NCBI GenBank assembly: GCA_036389715.1
Contig: DASVWH010000187.1
Coordinates: 1-24,291, forward strand
Direction of reading: 5' to 3'
DNA: 24,291 bases
Source: DASVWH01 sp036389715
GTDB taxonomy: Bacteria; Acidobacteriota; Blastocatellia; Pyrinomonadales; Pyrinomonadaceae
This document shows, in pieces, positions 17,170 through 24,291 of this stretch (its first letter is position 1; each line of letters begins with the position of its first letter). The position numbers and the translations under genes are program-made. The notes under the pieces were generated by a model, which was given only the letters and a program-made list of their open reading frames with translations, was not told where the DNA came from and did no database searches.

Positions 17170-18486
17170 TCAAGCCTTACCCGCCCGCTGCAAGACCTCG
17201 CTCACTTCGCCGACGAGATACAGCGAGCCGGTCACGCAGATTAGTCCATGCGCAGGGGTCAGCCCGTAAGCCGCTTCGAGCGCGTCGGCAGAAAGAGGCG
17301 CAAGGCTGATTTTATCGGCGTCCAGATAGGGCGCGGCGGTGCGCGCGAGGGCTTCCGGCGTCGCGGCGCGCGGGTTCGACGGCGCGGTCAGGATAAGGCG
17401 GTCGGCGGCGGGAAAAAGCGTCGCCGCTATCTCGTTCAGGTCCTTGTCGCGCATCGCGCCGAAGAGCATCGTCAGGGGCTCCTCCCTGACGAACTCGTCC
17501 AGAAAGCTGCGCAGGGCGCGCGCCCCGGCCCGGTTGTGCGCTCCGTCGAAGAGCAGCGCAGGCGGGCCCGCGCGCAGCTCAAGACGCCCGGCGTGCCGCG
17601 CCTCTTCGAGGCCCTCCCTCACGGCCGCGCGCGGGATGTCGAACCCGCCCTCGCGGAGCGCCTCCGCCAGCGAAATGGCGACGCAGGCATTCGTCATCTG
17701 ATGACGCCCGCGCAGGCCCAGCCGGACGTTTTCATAGCTGTCCCGCGCCGTCTCAAAGCTCACGCGCATGTGCCCTTTGGAATCGGCGTCGTCCTGCGCC
17801 GTCGCTCTGCATTCGTTCAGGACCGGAACGACGCCGCAGGAATCGCAGCGCCTGAGAATAACTTCGAGGGCGGCGGGCGCTTGCGGCGCGACGATGACCC
17901 TGACGCCGGGGCGGATGATCGCGGCCTTCTCGGCGGCAATCTCTGCCAGCGTCTCGCCCAGGTATTCCTGGTGGTCCAGGTCTACCGGCGTGATGGCGAC
18001 CAGCGCGGCCCGCGCGGCAGTCGTCGCGTCCAGACGCCCGCCCATCCCCGTCTCCAGAATCGCTAACTCGACGTGAGCTTCGCGGAAAGCCAGCAGCGCG
18101 ATGGCCGTCAGGTGCTCGAAAAATGTCGGGAGGGTTTCCAGCTCACCTGCCGCGAGCAGTCGGCGGGCGACCGCGCGCACGCGCCACGTCAAACGCCCGA
18201 ACTCTTCGCGCGTAATCTCGCGGCCCGCGATGCGCACGCGCTCCGTGATGCTGATGAGATGCGGGGAGGTGTAGAGTCCGGTCCTGATTCCGGCCGCGCG
18301 GCAGATTGATTCAAGCATGACGGCGGTCGAGCCTTTGCCGTTCGTGCCTGCGATCTGAACACACCGGAAGGAGCTTTGCGGGTGTCCGAGGGCTGCGAGC
18401 AGACGCTCCGTGTTAGCCAGTCCGAGCTTGATGGCCAGCGTCTCATGGCCGAGACTCAAAAGATAATGAAGCGCCTCATCGAACAT
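17170..18486 (-). CDS. folC: bifunctional folylpolyglutamate synthase / dihydrofolate synthase
   Basis: FolC joins dihydropteroate with glutamate and then adds further glutamates to reduced folates, using ATP. The 438-aa length is normal. The P-loop GTNGKGST is at 47-54 and the folate/Mg region TSPHLISITERVRI at ~78-91. GMGGRLDATT and TPVDLDHQEYLG follow, the latter holding the Mg-binding His. The C-terminal ligase domain shows LLFDGAHNRAG. The ATG at 18486 begins the usual MFDEALHYL N-terminus. There is no Shine-Dalgarno: heptamer array B starts 2 nt upstream of the start codon, which is unusual for an essential gene. folC is followed by the NUDIX and zinc finger genes. Confidence 0.96.
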   Translation of the reverse strand: MFDEALHYLLSLGHETLAIKLGLANTERLLAALGHPQSSFRCVQIAGTNGKGSTAVMLESICRAAGIRTGLYTSPHLISITERVRIAGREITREEFGRLTWRVRAVARRLLAAGELETLPTFFEHLTAIALLAFREAHVELAILETGMGGRLDATTAARAALVAITPVDLDHQEYLGETLAEIAAEKAAIIRPGVRVIVAPQAPAALEVILRRCDSCGVVPVLNECRATAQDDADSKGHMRVSFETARDSYENVRLGLRGRHQMTNACVAISLAEALREGGFDIPRAAVREGLEEARHAGRLELRAGPPALLFDGAHNRAGARALRSFLDEFVREEPLTMLFGAMRDKDLNEIAATLFPAADRLILTAPSNPRAATPEALARTAAPYLDADKISLAPLSADALEAAYGLTPAHGLICVTGSLYLVGEVSEVLQRAGKA

Positions 18487-18488
18487 AG

Positions 18489-18636
18489 TGAATGGTCAAT
18501 GGTCAATGGTAAATAGTGAATCGTAAATGGTAAATCGTGAATAGAAAAAGAGAGACAGTGGCTTAATCGCAGAGACGCGCCGTTTGTCTATTCACGATTT
18601 ACTATTCACGATTGACTATTCACGATTGACTATTCG
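18489..18636. repeat. facing arrays of 7-nt units between accD and folC (array B)
   Basis: Eight perfect 7-nt steps run from 18489 to 18544 with the consensus T(G/C/A)AAT(G/A/C)G. Seven more, read on the other strand with the same consensus, run from 18588 to 18636 (alternating CTATTCA and CGATTGA/CGATTTA). A 43-nt unrelated spacer lies between. The arms can pair into a long imperfect hairpin. The last unit contains the accD stop codon (18632-18630), and the first begins 2 nt from the folC ATG. Confidence 0.95.
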
Positions 18637-19502
18637 GCATTGACCTTAATCTCGGTATTCATCATGAAGTTGAGAGCCTTGATGAGGAAGTCGCGCAGCT
18701 CGCGGCGGTCAACGATGGCATCGAGCATCCCGTGCGTCAGGAGGAACTCGGCGCGTTGGAAGCCCTTCGGGAGCTTTTGACGAATCGTCTGCTCGATGAC
18801 GCGCGGGCCTGCGAAACCGATGAGGGCTTTGGGCTCCGCGATGTTGAGATCGCCGAGCATGGCGAAGCTGGCGGTCACGCCGCCGGTCGTCGGGTCTGTC
18901 AGAATCGAGATGAAGGGCAGGCGGGCATCGTCGAGCTCCGCCAGCGCCGAGGAGATTTTCGCCATCTGCATCAGGCTGAGCGTTCCTTCCTGCATCCGTG
19001 CGCCGCCCGATGCCGCGAAGATGATGACGGCGGCGCGCTCTTCCAGCGCACGATGAATCAGCCGCGTAATCTTTTCGCCGACGGCCGAACCCATCGAGCC
19101 GCCGATGAAGAGCATGTCCATCGCCCCTGCGCAGACGGCGTGGCCGCCGACCATGCCGCGCCCTGTGATGATGGCTTCCGGCAGACCGGAGACGCGCCGC
19201 GCCTGCTCAAGGCGCTCCGGGTAGGGCTTGCTGTCAGTGAATTCCAGCGGGTCAACCGAAATCACTTCCGCGTCCAGCTCTTCGTAGCCGCCCTCGTCGA
19301 AAAGCATCTTCAGACGTGTGCGCGCGTCGAGCCGGAAGTGGTACCCGCAGTGCTGGCAGACCTGTAGCGATTCCTCCAGCTCGGGTTTGTAGAGCGCCGC
19401 GTCGCACTCGTCGCACTTGACGAAGATGCCTTCGGTCTTGACGACGCGTTCCGCGGCGGGAACGGTTTCGATCTTCTGGTTCTTCTTACGAAACCACGGC
19501 AT
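18630..19502 (-). CDS. accD: acetyl-CoA carboxylase carboxyltransferase subunit beta
   Basis: AccD, with AccA, transfers the carboxyl group from biotin to acetyl-CoA to give malonyl-CoA, the first step of fatty acid synthesis. The 290-aa protein begins MPWFRKK and has the N-terminal zinc ribbon with Cys at 30, 33, 49 and 52 (KCDECD and CQHCGYHF). The carboxyltransferase crotonase-type fold follows, with ASGGARMQEGTLSLMQMAK (oxyanion/acyl-CoA site) and TDPTTGGVTASFAMLGD, GFAGPRVIEQT. The stop codon falls inside heptamer array B. There is no accA in the window. The ATG at 19502 lacks a clear ribosome site. The linkage to folC downstream is a common bacterial arrangement. Confidence 0.97.
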   Translation of the reverse strand: MPWFRKKNQKIETVPAAERVVKTEGIFVKCDECDAALYKPELEESLQVCQHCGYHFRLDARTRLKMLFDEGGYEELDAEVISVDPLEFTDSKPYPERLEQARRVSGLPEAIITGRGMVGGHAVCAGAMDMLFIGGSMGSAVGEKITRLIHRALEERAAVIIFAASGGARMQEGTLSLMQMAKISSALAELDDARLPFISILTDPTTGGVTASFAMLGDLNIAEPKALIGFAGPRVIEQTIRQKLPKGFQRAEFLLTHGMLDAIVDRRELRDFLIKALNFMMNTEIKVNAE

Positions 19503-19516
19503 AGAATTAAAGGGTG

Positions 19517-19668
19517 ACGAATGAAGGCTGAGGGATGAAGTGAAACAACACCCCGGTCCTTCGCCCTCTCACCGACTCAAACTGGCTAACCTTTTAATAT
19601 TGAAGACATCCAAGAACGGCGCGCAAGAGAGTAGCACAAAAACAGGGAAGGATGAACGATGAAGGGTG
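19517..19668. repeat. two short arrays of AAGGATG-type 7-nt units upstream of accD (array E)
   Basis: At 19517-19544 four 7-nt steps read ACGAATG, AAGGCTG, AGGGATG, AAGTGAA. At 19648-19668 three read AAGGATG, AACGATG, AAGGGTG. The sequence between is unremarkable and includes an A/T-rich piece near 19591-19611 that may hold the accD promoter. The units match those of arrays C and F. Confidence 0.7.
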
Positions 19669-19721
19669 CACTAAAAAGAGAAATGGCCCTCCGGTGTCCG
19701 CCCGGCCCTCCTCCTTTGCCG

Positions 19722-20300
19722 TTAAAATTCTATCCCCTGCTGCGCGTGAATACCTGCGTTGAAGGGGTGCTTGACCTCGCGCATCTCGGTCACCAGGTCC
19801 GCGGCCTCGACGAGCGCGGGCGGTGCATCGCGCCCCGTGACGACGATGTGCAGCGCGGGCTGGGCGGCGCGAACGGCTCGAATCTCCGCGAGCACCTCTT
19901 CGACGGGCAGCATCTCGTAGCTCAAGACGTAGACCAGCTCGTCGAAGACCAGCATGTCATAATCGCCGCTGCGCATCTTCTCGACGCAGAGCGCCCAACT
20001 GCGCCGCGCCGTCTCCCTGTCCTGTTCTGGATTCTTCGTGTCCCAGGTAAAGCCGTCGCCCATCGTGTGAACCTCGATGCCGAGCTTCTCCGCGGACTCG
20101 TGCTCGCCGTAGCGATCAGTCTTCGACTTCATAAACTGGATCATGCAGCAGTTCAAGCCCCGCCCCGCCGCGCGCATCATCAGGCCGAGCGCAGAGGTCG
20201 TCTTGCCCTTGCCGTTGCCGGTATGGACCATCAGCAGCCCGCGCGTCTGCTCCTGGTAATCCTCGCGCCGCCACTTGTATTTCTTCTCTTTGACTGCCAT
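19722..20300 (-). CDS. cobO: cob(I)yrinic acid a,c-diamide adenosyltransferase
   Basis: This CobO/CobA/BtuR-type enzyme adds the adenosyl group of ATP to cobalt(I) corrinoids to make coenzyme B12 forms. The P-loop GNGKGKTTSALG, MIQFMKSK and the family element LVFDELVYVLSYEML, with HIVVTGRDAPPALVEAADLVTEM near the end, are diagnostic. The C-terminal KHPFNAGIHAQQGIEF is typical as well. From the ATG at 20300 the protein is 192 aa, the usual size, and starts with AVKEKKYKWRREDYQ. An ATG at 20315 and TTG at 20318 are in frame but have no better ribosome site. No cobalamin riboswitch fits in the 88-nt gap to nrnA and no other B12 gene is nearby, so it may serve salvage of imported corrinoids. Confidence 0.94.
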   Translation of the reverse strand: MAVKEKKYKWRREDYQEQTRGLLMVHTGNGKGKTTSALGLMMRAAGRGLNCCMIQFMKSKTDRYGEHESAEKLGIEVHTMGDGFTWDTKNPEQDRETARRSWALCVEKMRSGDYDMLVFDELVYVLSYEMLPVEEVLAEIRAVRAAQPALHIVVTGRDAPPALVEAADLVTEMREVKHPFNAGIHAQQGIEF

Positions 20301-20325
20301 TTTGCTCGAACCCATCAAAGCCGAA

Positions 20326-20370
20326 CGCGGAACGATGAACTGCTCTCCCGGCGTCCTTCATCGTTCCGCG
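20326..20370. repeat. 14-bp inverted repeat between nrnA and cobO (array F)
   Basis: CGCGGAACGATGAA (20326-20339) and its exact reverse complement (20357-20370) enclose a 17-nt loop. It lies 18 nt past the nrnA stop and could form a stable hairpin in the transcript, but no U run follows, so it is not a classic terminator. The words AACGATG and AAGGACG inside it match the heptamers of arrays C and E. Confidence 0.85.
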
Positions 20371-20388
20371 CTGCTGTTTCCGGCCTGG

Positions 20389-21405
20389 TCAGATGACCGC
20401 TTCGGCGGGAGCGCCCTGGCCTGAAGGCTGGCGCAGCCCGTCGCGCTCCCCGTTGCGATACTCGACGGCGTCGAGCAGGAGGCTGACGATTGTCCGTTCG
20501 GCCTCGTCCCAGTCGCCCCGCAGCGTGCACCCGGCGGCGTTGCGATGACCGCCCCCGCCGAATCTCTCGGCGATGCGCGCGACGTTGACATCGCCCTTCG
20601 AGCGCAGCGATGTGCGATAGACTCCGGGCGCACACTCCTTGAGCAGCGCCACGGCCTCGACCGTCCCGCACGACAGAGGATAGTTGACGAAACCGTCCGC
20701 GTCTTCTTCGGAAGCACCGGCGCGCTCCTGCATCTCCAAGGTCTGTCGCATCCAGGCGACGCGGCCCGACCCGTCGCGCTTGACAGTGCCGAGCACGTCG
20801 CCCAAAAGCTCTATCTTTGACCAGGGGTAGTTGCTGAAAACCGCCTGCGAGATTTTGGCTGGCTTGACCCCGGCGCGGACCAGCTCCGATGCGACCTTGA
20901 AGGTGCGCTCGCTGGTGTTCGAGTAGTGAAACGAACCCGTGTCCGTGATGAGCGCCGTGTAGACACACTCGGCGATCTCGCGTGTGACGCGCACGCCCGT
21001 CGCTTTGCAGAGGTTGTAGATCATCTCGCCGACGGCCGAGGCGGTCGAGTCTATCCAGTTGATGGTCCCGAAGAGAGCGGTGGTCGAATGATGGTCTATG
21101 TTGACGACGAACTGTTTTTCGAGGTCAACGAGGCCGGGCCGCGTGATGTCCGAGCATTCGATGACGAAGACGGCGTCGTACTGGCGGTCAATGCCGGGGG
21201 TGACGCGCACGTCCTGCGAGCCGGGCAGCTTCTGGTAAGCGTGCGGGACCGCGTCCCGCATGATGACTTCCACTTCCTTGTCGAGGGCGCGCAGGAGCCA
21301 GTAGAGGCCGAGCGACGAGCCGAGGCTGTCGCCGTCGGGGCGAACGTGCGAGGTGATCGCGAAGCGGCGCTTCGATTCGATCAGCTCGACAACTTGACTG
21401 AGCAT
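20389..21405 (-). CDS. nrnA: DHH-family nanoRNase / pAp phosphatase
   Basis: NrnA-type enzymes degrade 2-5 nt RNA and dephosphorylate pAp. The 338-aa protein has the DHH domain with SHVRPDGDSLGS (H20, D24, D26), NIDHHST (D104, H105, H106) and ITDTGSF (D155). The DHHA1 domain carries the substrate loop GGGGHRNAAG (283-292). Motif II reads VIECSD, with Glu83 in place of the more common Asp; such E-C-S-D variants occur in this family, so activity is still expected. The position directly after rbfA matches the widespread infB-rbfA-nrnA order. The ATG at 21405 has no clear ribosome site. A ~20-residue Gly/Ala/Pro-rich tail follows the conserved part. Confidence 0.94.
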   Translation of the reverse strand: MLSQVVELIESKRRFAITSHVRPDGDSLGSSLGLYWLLRALDKEVEVIMRDAVPHAYQKLPGSQDVRVTPGIDRQYDAVFVIECSDITRPGLVDLEKQFVVNIDHHSTTALFGTINWIDSTASAVGEMIYNLCKATGVRVTREIAECVYTALITDTGSFHYSNTSERTFKVASELVRAGVKPAKISQAVFSNYPWSKIELLGDVLGTVKRDGSGRVAWMRQTLEMQERAGASEEDADGFVNYPLSCGTVEAVALLKECAPGVYRTSLRSKGDVNVARIAERFGGGGHRNAAGCTLRGDWDEAERTIVSLLLDAVEYRNGERDGLRQPSGQGAPAEAVI

Positions 21406-21427
21406 CGTGTTTCAATCAAACGACGAA

Positions 21428-21512
21428 GGATGAGCGCGTGACGCTCAAAGGGGAAGGGGAATTGCCTCTCCCTTGATCGTCACGCGCTCATCCCTCATCG
21501 CTCATCCTTTCG
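21428..21512. repeat. 16-bp inverted repeat and 7-nt units overlapping the rbfA 3' end (array C)
   Basis: GGATGAGCGCGTGACG (21428-21443) has an exact inverted copy at 21478-21493, and the 34-nt loop between can itself pair (CTCAAAGGGG with CCCTTGAT). To the right, 7-nt steps CGCTCAT, CCCTCAT, CGCTCAT, CCTTTCG run from 21485 to 21512, inside the rbfA coding sequence (stop codon 21490-21488). Confidence 0.92.
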
Positions 21513-21880
21513 TTCTCGGGGAATGCTTCCGTCCGGCTTTCCCTGTCCTTTTCGATTTCGGTCAGCAGTTGGTCAACGCGCATGCCGCGCTCTTCTATCG
21601 TGTCGCGGACGAAGTGAATCTCCGGCGTGTGGCGCAGGCTGAGCGCGAAGCCCAGCTGCTTGCGCACGTAGGGCGCGGCGTGGCGCAGGGCGACCATCGC
21701 GGACTGGCTCTCGGCCTCGTCGCCCGCTATGGTCACGTACACGCGCGCATCCCGCAGGTTATCCGAAACGCGCACATCCGTCACCGTGACCATCGTCACG
21801 CGCGGGTCCTCTAACTCATAGCCGACTATCTGCATGATCTCCTCGCGCAGCATGTCGGCGACTTTTTCCGGCCTACGCAT
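21488..21880 (-). CDS. rbfA: 30S ribosome-binding factor A
   Basis: RbfA is a small KH-fold protein that binds the immature 30S subunit and helps 16S rRNA 5'-end processing. The 130-aa product shows the family pattern: RPEKVADMLREEIMQIV (3-19), DPRVTMVTVTDVRVSDNLRDARVYVTIAGD (25-54) and APYVRKQLGFALSLRHTPEIHFVRDTIEERGMRVDQLL. The ATG at 21880 has an AAGGGG site 3-4 nt upstream. The last residues, ERMSDEG, are encoded by the 7-nt repeat units of array C, so the C-terminus has been reshaped by the repeat. The gene lies between infB and nrnA, as in many bacteria. Confidence 0.96.
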   Translation of the reverse strand: MRRPEKVADMLREEIMQIVGYELEDPRVTMVTVTDVRVSDNLRDARVYVTIAGDEAESQSAMVALRHAAPYVRKQLGFALSLRHTPEIHFVRDTIEERGMRVDQLLTEIEKDRESRTEAFPENERMSDEG

Positions 21881-21893
21881 AAACCCCTTGCCA

Positions 21894-21945
21894 AGTGAGC
21901 GGTAAGCAGTTTTTGCTTCTACTGCTCACTGCTCACCGCTTACTA
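21894..21945. repeat. facing 7-nt units between rbfA and infB (array D)
   Basis: AGTGAGC, GGTAAGC (21894-21907) face ACTGCTC, ACTGCTC, ACCGCTT (21921-21941) across a short T-rich loop. The 17-nt arms pair with two mismatches. The infB stop codon (21945-21943) overlaps the right end. The consensus GTGAGCA/GTAAGCG differs from those of arrays B, C and E, but the 7-nt step is the same. Confidence 0.88.
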
Positions 21946-24291
21946 AAGTTCTGTTGCCGCGACCTTCTCGACGATGTAGACCTCGATCTGGTCGCCGACC
22001 TTGATGTCGTTGAAATTCTCTAGCCCGATACCGCAATCGAAGCCCTGGCGAACCTCGCCGACATCATCCTTGAAGCGCCGGAGGCTGGCGATGCCGCCCT
22101 CCCAGGCCACGACGCCGTCGCGGATCAGGCGTGCGCGGGCATTGCGCCGGATGAGGCCGTCAATGACCATGCAGCCGGCCACCGTTCCGGCGCGCGGGAC
22201 GCGGAAGACCTCGCGGATTTCCGCCTTGCCCAGAATGCGCTCCTTCTCGATGGCTTCGAGCATGCCGATCATCGCCGCTCGAATCTCCTCCTCGACCTTG
22301 TAGATGATCGAATGGAGGCGAATGTCCACGGCCTCCTGCTTGGCCAGCTCGGCGGCGCGCGTTTCCGGGCGCACGTTGAAGCCGATAATCAGGACGGCTG
22401 AAGAGGCCGACCCGGCCTGTGTGGCCGAGGCCAGCAGCACGTCGGATTCCGTAATCGCGCCGACGCCGGAGCGAATCACCTTGACCTTGACCTGCTCGGT
22501 CGAGAGCTTCTGCAACGTGCTCTTCAAGACTTCGACCGAGCCCTGCACGTCCGCCTTGATGACGACGAGCAGCTCCTTGACCTCGGTCTGGCCGAGCGCG
22601 TCGAGCCCGCGCTTGGTGGTTTGCAGCAGCGTGTTCTGGCGCGTCAGCATCTGGCGATGATGCGAAATCTGCTGTGCGCGAGTAATGTCGGCGACGACCT
22701 GGAAGGACTCGCCCGCCTGCGGCACTCCCTGAAGCCCCAGGACTTCGACGGGCGTTGCCGGTCCGGCTTCCGCGATGGCTTCGCCGCGGTCGTTGAACAT
22801 CGCGCGGACCTTGCCGAAAATCTGGCCGACGATGAAGGGATCGCCGACGTGCAGCGTGCCTTGCTGGACGAGGACGGTGGCGACAGCGCCGCGCCCGCGG
22901 TCGAGTTTGGCTTCGAGCACGACGCCGGAAGCGAGCCGGGTCGGGCTGGCCTTGAGATCGAGAATATCCGCGGTCAGCAGAATCGTCTCAAGCAGCGCGT
23001 CCAGATTCTCGTGCTTCTTGGCGGAGACCTGGACCATCTCTGTATCGCCGCCCCATTCGACGGGCTGCAAGCCCTGGTTGGCCAGCTCCTGCTTGACGCG
23101 GTCCGGGTTGGCATCGGGCCTGTCAATCTTGTTGATGGCGACCACGATGGGCACGCCGGCGGCGCGCGAGTGCTCGATGGCCTCGACCGTCTGCGGCATC
23201 ACGCCGTCGTCAGCCGCGACGACGAGCACGACCACGTCCGTCGCCTTCGCGCCGCGCGCGCGCATCAGGGTGAAAGCCTCGTGGCCCGGCGTGTCGAGAA
23301 AGACGACGCGGCGTGTCTCGCCCGGCTTATCCGGGTTCGAGACGCTGACGCTGTACGCGCCGATGTGCTGCGTGATACCGCCAGCCTCGCCCGCAGCCAC
23401 CTCCGTCGAGCGGATACCGTCGAGCAGAGAGGTCTTGCCGTGGTCAACGTGGCCCATGACCGTCACGACGGGCGCGCGCGGCTCTTCCACGTCGTCCGAA
23501 TCGGTCGCGATCAGCTCTTCAAACTCCTCTTCGGCGACCATCTCCTCGAAGGGCACGAAGGTCACCTCGTAGCCGAAGCGGTGTGCCAAATCCACTGCCA
23601 CATCGTCGTTCAAGGGTTGATTGATGGTGGCGAAGACGCCGCGCTGGAGCAGGAGCGTGACGACATCCTTCGGCTTGATGCCGAGCTTCTCCGCAAACTC
23701 CTTGACGGTCGAGCCTTCGACGATCCGCACGGGCTTGAGTTCGCCCGCGACCGTCGCGACATCCGTCATCCGGCCCGCGATGCGGTCTTCGAGCGAGAGC
23801 GTCTTCGGCGGCGCGATGTAATCGCGGTCGAAGCGCCCGCCCCTGCCTTCCTGCGCCTTCGCGCCGCCGCGCGCATTGCCGCCGCGACCGCCGCGCCCGC
23901 GAGCGCGACCGCGCCCGTCGCTCGGCGAAGGGATGTACGTAATCTGCGGCGTGGCCGTCTCGCCGGGAGTGCCGCTGCGCTCCGCCGTGCGGTCTGCGCG
24001 GGCGGCGGCCGGACGCTGGTTGCGGTCTGCGCCACGCTCTGCGCGCTCCTGCCGCTCGCGGCGCTCGCGCGGGGACGGCGCGACTGGCGGCGGAGGCGTC
24101 GGGGCGGCCGGTGCTGGCGCTCGCTCGCCCGCCTTGACGCCCGCGTTGAGAGCTGCGGCTGTCGGTCGTAAGACTCTGACCTGTCTCGAAGGGACGGGCG
24201 GCGCGGAGGCCGCGACCGGACCCGGCGCTGCCGGTTCAGGGCTCACGACGGGCGCTGCCTCGACGGCCTGCTCCGCGACGGGTGCGGCCAC
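21943..24291 (-). CDS. infB: translation initiation factor IF-2 (5'-truncated)
   Basis: IF-2 is the GTPase that brings initiator tRNA to the 30S subunit and promotes subunit joining. The window holds the last 783 codons; the frame runs off the right edge, so the true start is outside. The first ~165 residues are Pro/Ala/Arg-rich and disordered, with an RGRGRGG-type run near 127-145. An IF2_N domain follows (~178-235, VKEFAEKLGIKPKDVVTLLLQRG). The G domain shows GHVDHGKT (~279-286), DTPGHEAF (~331-338) and NKID (387-390), then the beta-barrel and C-terminal fMet-tRNA domains, ending VGDQIEVYIVEKVAATEL. All catalytic motifs are intact. It heads the infB-rbfA-nrnA group, and its stop codon lies inside array D. 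Confidence 0.98.
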   Translation of the reverse strand: MAAPVAEQAVEAAPVVSPEPAAPGPVAASAPPVPSRQVRVLRPTAAALNAGVKAGERAPAPAAPTPPPPVAPSPRERRERQERAERGADRNQRPAAARADRTAERSGTPGETATPQITYIPSPSDGRGRARGRGGRGGNARGGAKAQEGRGGRFDRDYIAPPKTLSLEDRIAGRMTDVATVAGELKPVRIVEGSTVKEFAEKLGIKPKDVVTLLLQRGVFATINQPLNDDVAVDLAHRFGYEVTFVPFEEMVAEEEFEELIATDSDDVEEPRAPVVTVMGHVDHGKTSLLDGIRSTEVAAGEAGGITQHIGAYSVSVSNPDKPGETRRVVFLDTPGHEAFTLMRARGAKATDVVVLVVAADDGVMPQTVEAIEHSRAAGVPIVVAINKIDRPDANPDRVKQELANQGLQPVEWGGDTEMVQVSAKKHENLDALLETILLTADILDLKASPTRLASGVVLEAKLDRGRGAVATVLVQQGTLHVGDPFIVGQIFGKVRAMFNDRGEAIAEAGPATPVEVLGLQGVPQAGESFQVVADITRAQQISHHRQMLTRQNTLLQTTKRGLDALGQTEVKELLVVIKADVQGSVEVLKSTLQKLSTEQVKVKVIRSGVGAITESDVLLASATQAGSASSAVLIIGFNVRPETRAAELAKQEAVDIRLHSIIYKVEEEIRAAMIGMLEAIEKERILGKAEIREVFRVPRAGTVAGCMVIDGLIRRNARARLIRDGVVAWEGGIASLRRFKDDVGEVRQGFDCGIGLENFNDIKVGDQIEVYIVEKVAATEL

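Noticed and set aside
18489..18636. Heptamer arrays considered as a CRISPR array
   Set aside because: Units are 7 nt and contiguous, with no 20-40 nt spacers and no cas genes in the window.
20326..20370. Inverted repeat F as a rho-independent terminator for nrnA
   Set aside because: The stem is strong but no U run follows on the minus strand, so it was listed as a repeat instead.
20301..20388. Cobalamin riboswitch in front of cobO
   Set aside because: The gap is only 88 nt and is filled by a simple hairpin; the conserved B12-box was not seen.
22621..24171. Plus-strand frame of 516 codons opposite infB
   Set aside because: It is antisense to the fully conserved IF-2 coding sequence and is Arg/Ala/Asp-rich without domains.

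Overview
This is a GC-rich bacterial chromosome segment with housekeeping genes at both edges (rpoC at the left, infB at the right, both cut by the window). High GC, the spread of small secreted or membrane proteins of unknown function and the look of the conserved proteins suggest an acidobacterium, perhaps Blastocatellia-like. That placement is inference and was not tested by any search.

Layout. Positions 1-3170 (+) hold the 3' three quarters of rpoC, closed by a strong bidirectional terminator. Positions 3387-9634 are accessory: a small secreted protein with an LSm-like middle, a membrane-anchored NHL/beta-propeller protein, a Crp/Fnr-type regulator divergent from a receiver-domain protein whose phosphoacceptor Asp is replaced by Asn, a 66-aa Cys-containing protein, a CrtI-like FAD oxidoreductase and a secreted protein. 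Positions 9848-12419 (+) form a compact, lower-GC cassette: a Cys-rich putative precursor (18 Cys), a DUF692 multinuclear non-heme iron oxidase (MNIO) and a DUF2063 partner protein. This is the gene logic of MNIO-modified RiPP systems such as bufferins and methanobactins, but the precursor does not look like the known bufferin precursor (DUF2282) or a short methanobactin peptide. The DUF2063 gene is split by a -1 frame change near an A7 run and a C4 run. The cassette ends in a terminator and an AT-rich dyad.

From 12630 to the right edge every gene is on the minus strand. In transcription order these are infB, rbfA, nrnA, cobO, accD, folC, a NUDIX hydrolase, a UBP zinc finger protein, a PlsC-like acyltransferase, a CPBP membrane protease, a secreted protein and a coiled-coil protein with a Cys-rich tail. 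infB-rbfA-nrnA is the familiar translation/RNA-turnover neighbourhood; the following genes serve cofactor, lipid and folate metabolism.

The intergenic gaps of this minus-strand block carry arrays of degenerate 7-nt (once 8-nt) units, often as facing inverted arms. They overlap the stop codons of accD and infB, encode the last residues of RbfA and abut the folC start codon. They resemble the short tandemly repeated repetitive (STRR) heptamers known from cyanobacteria. The MNIO cassette and these heptamer arrays are the two most interesting signals in the window.
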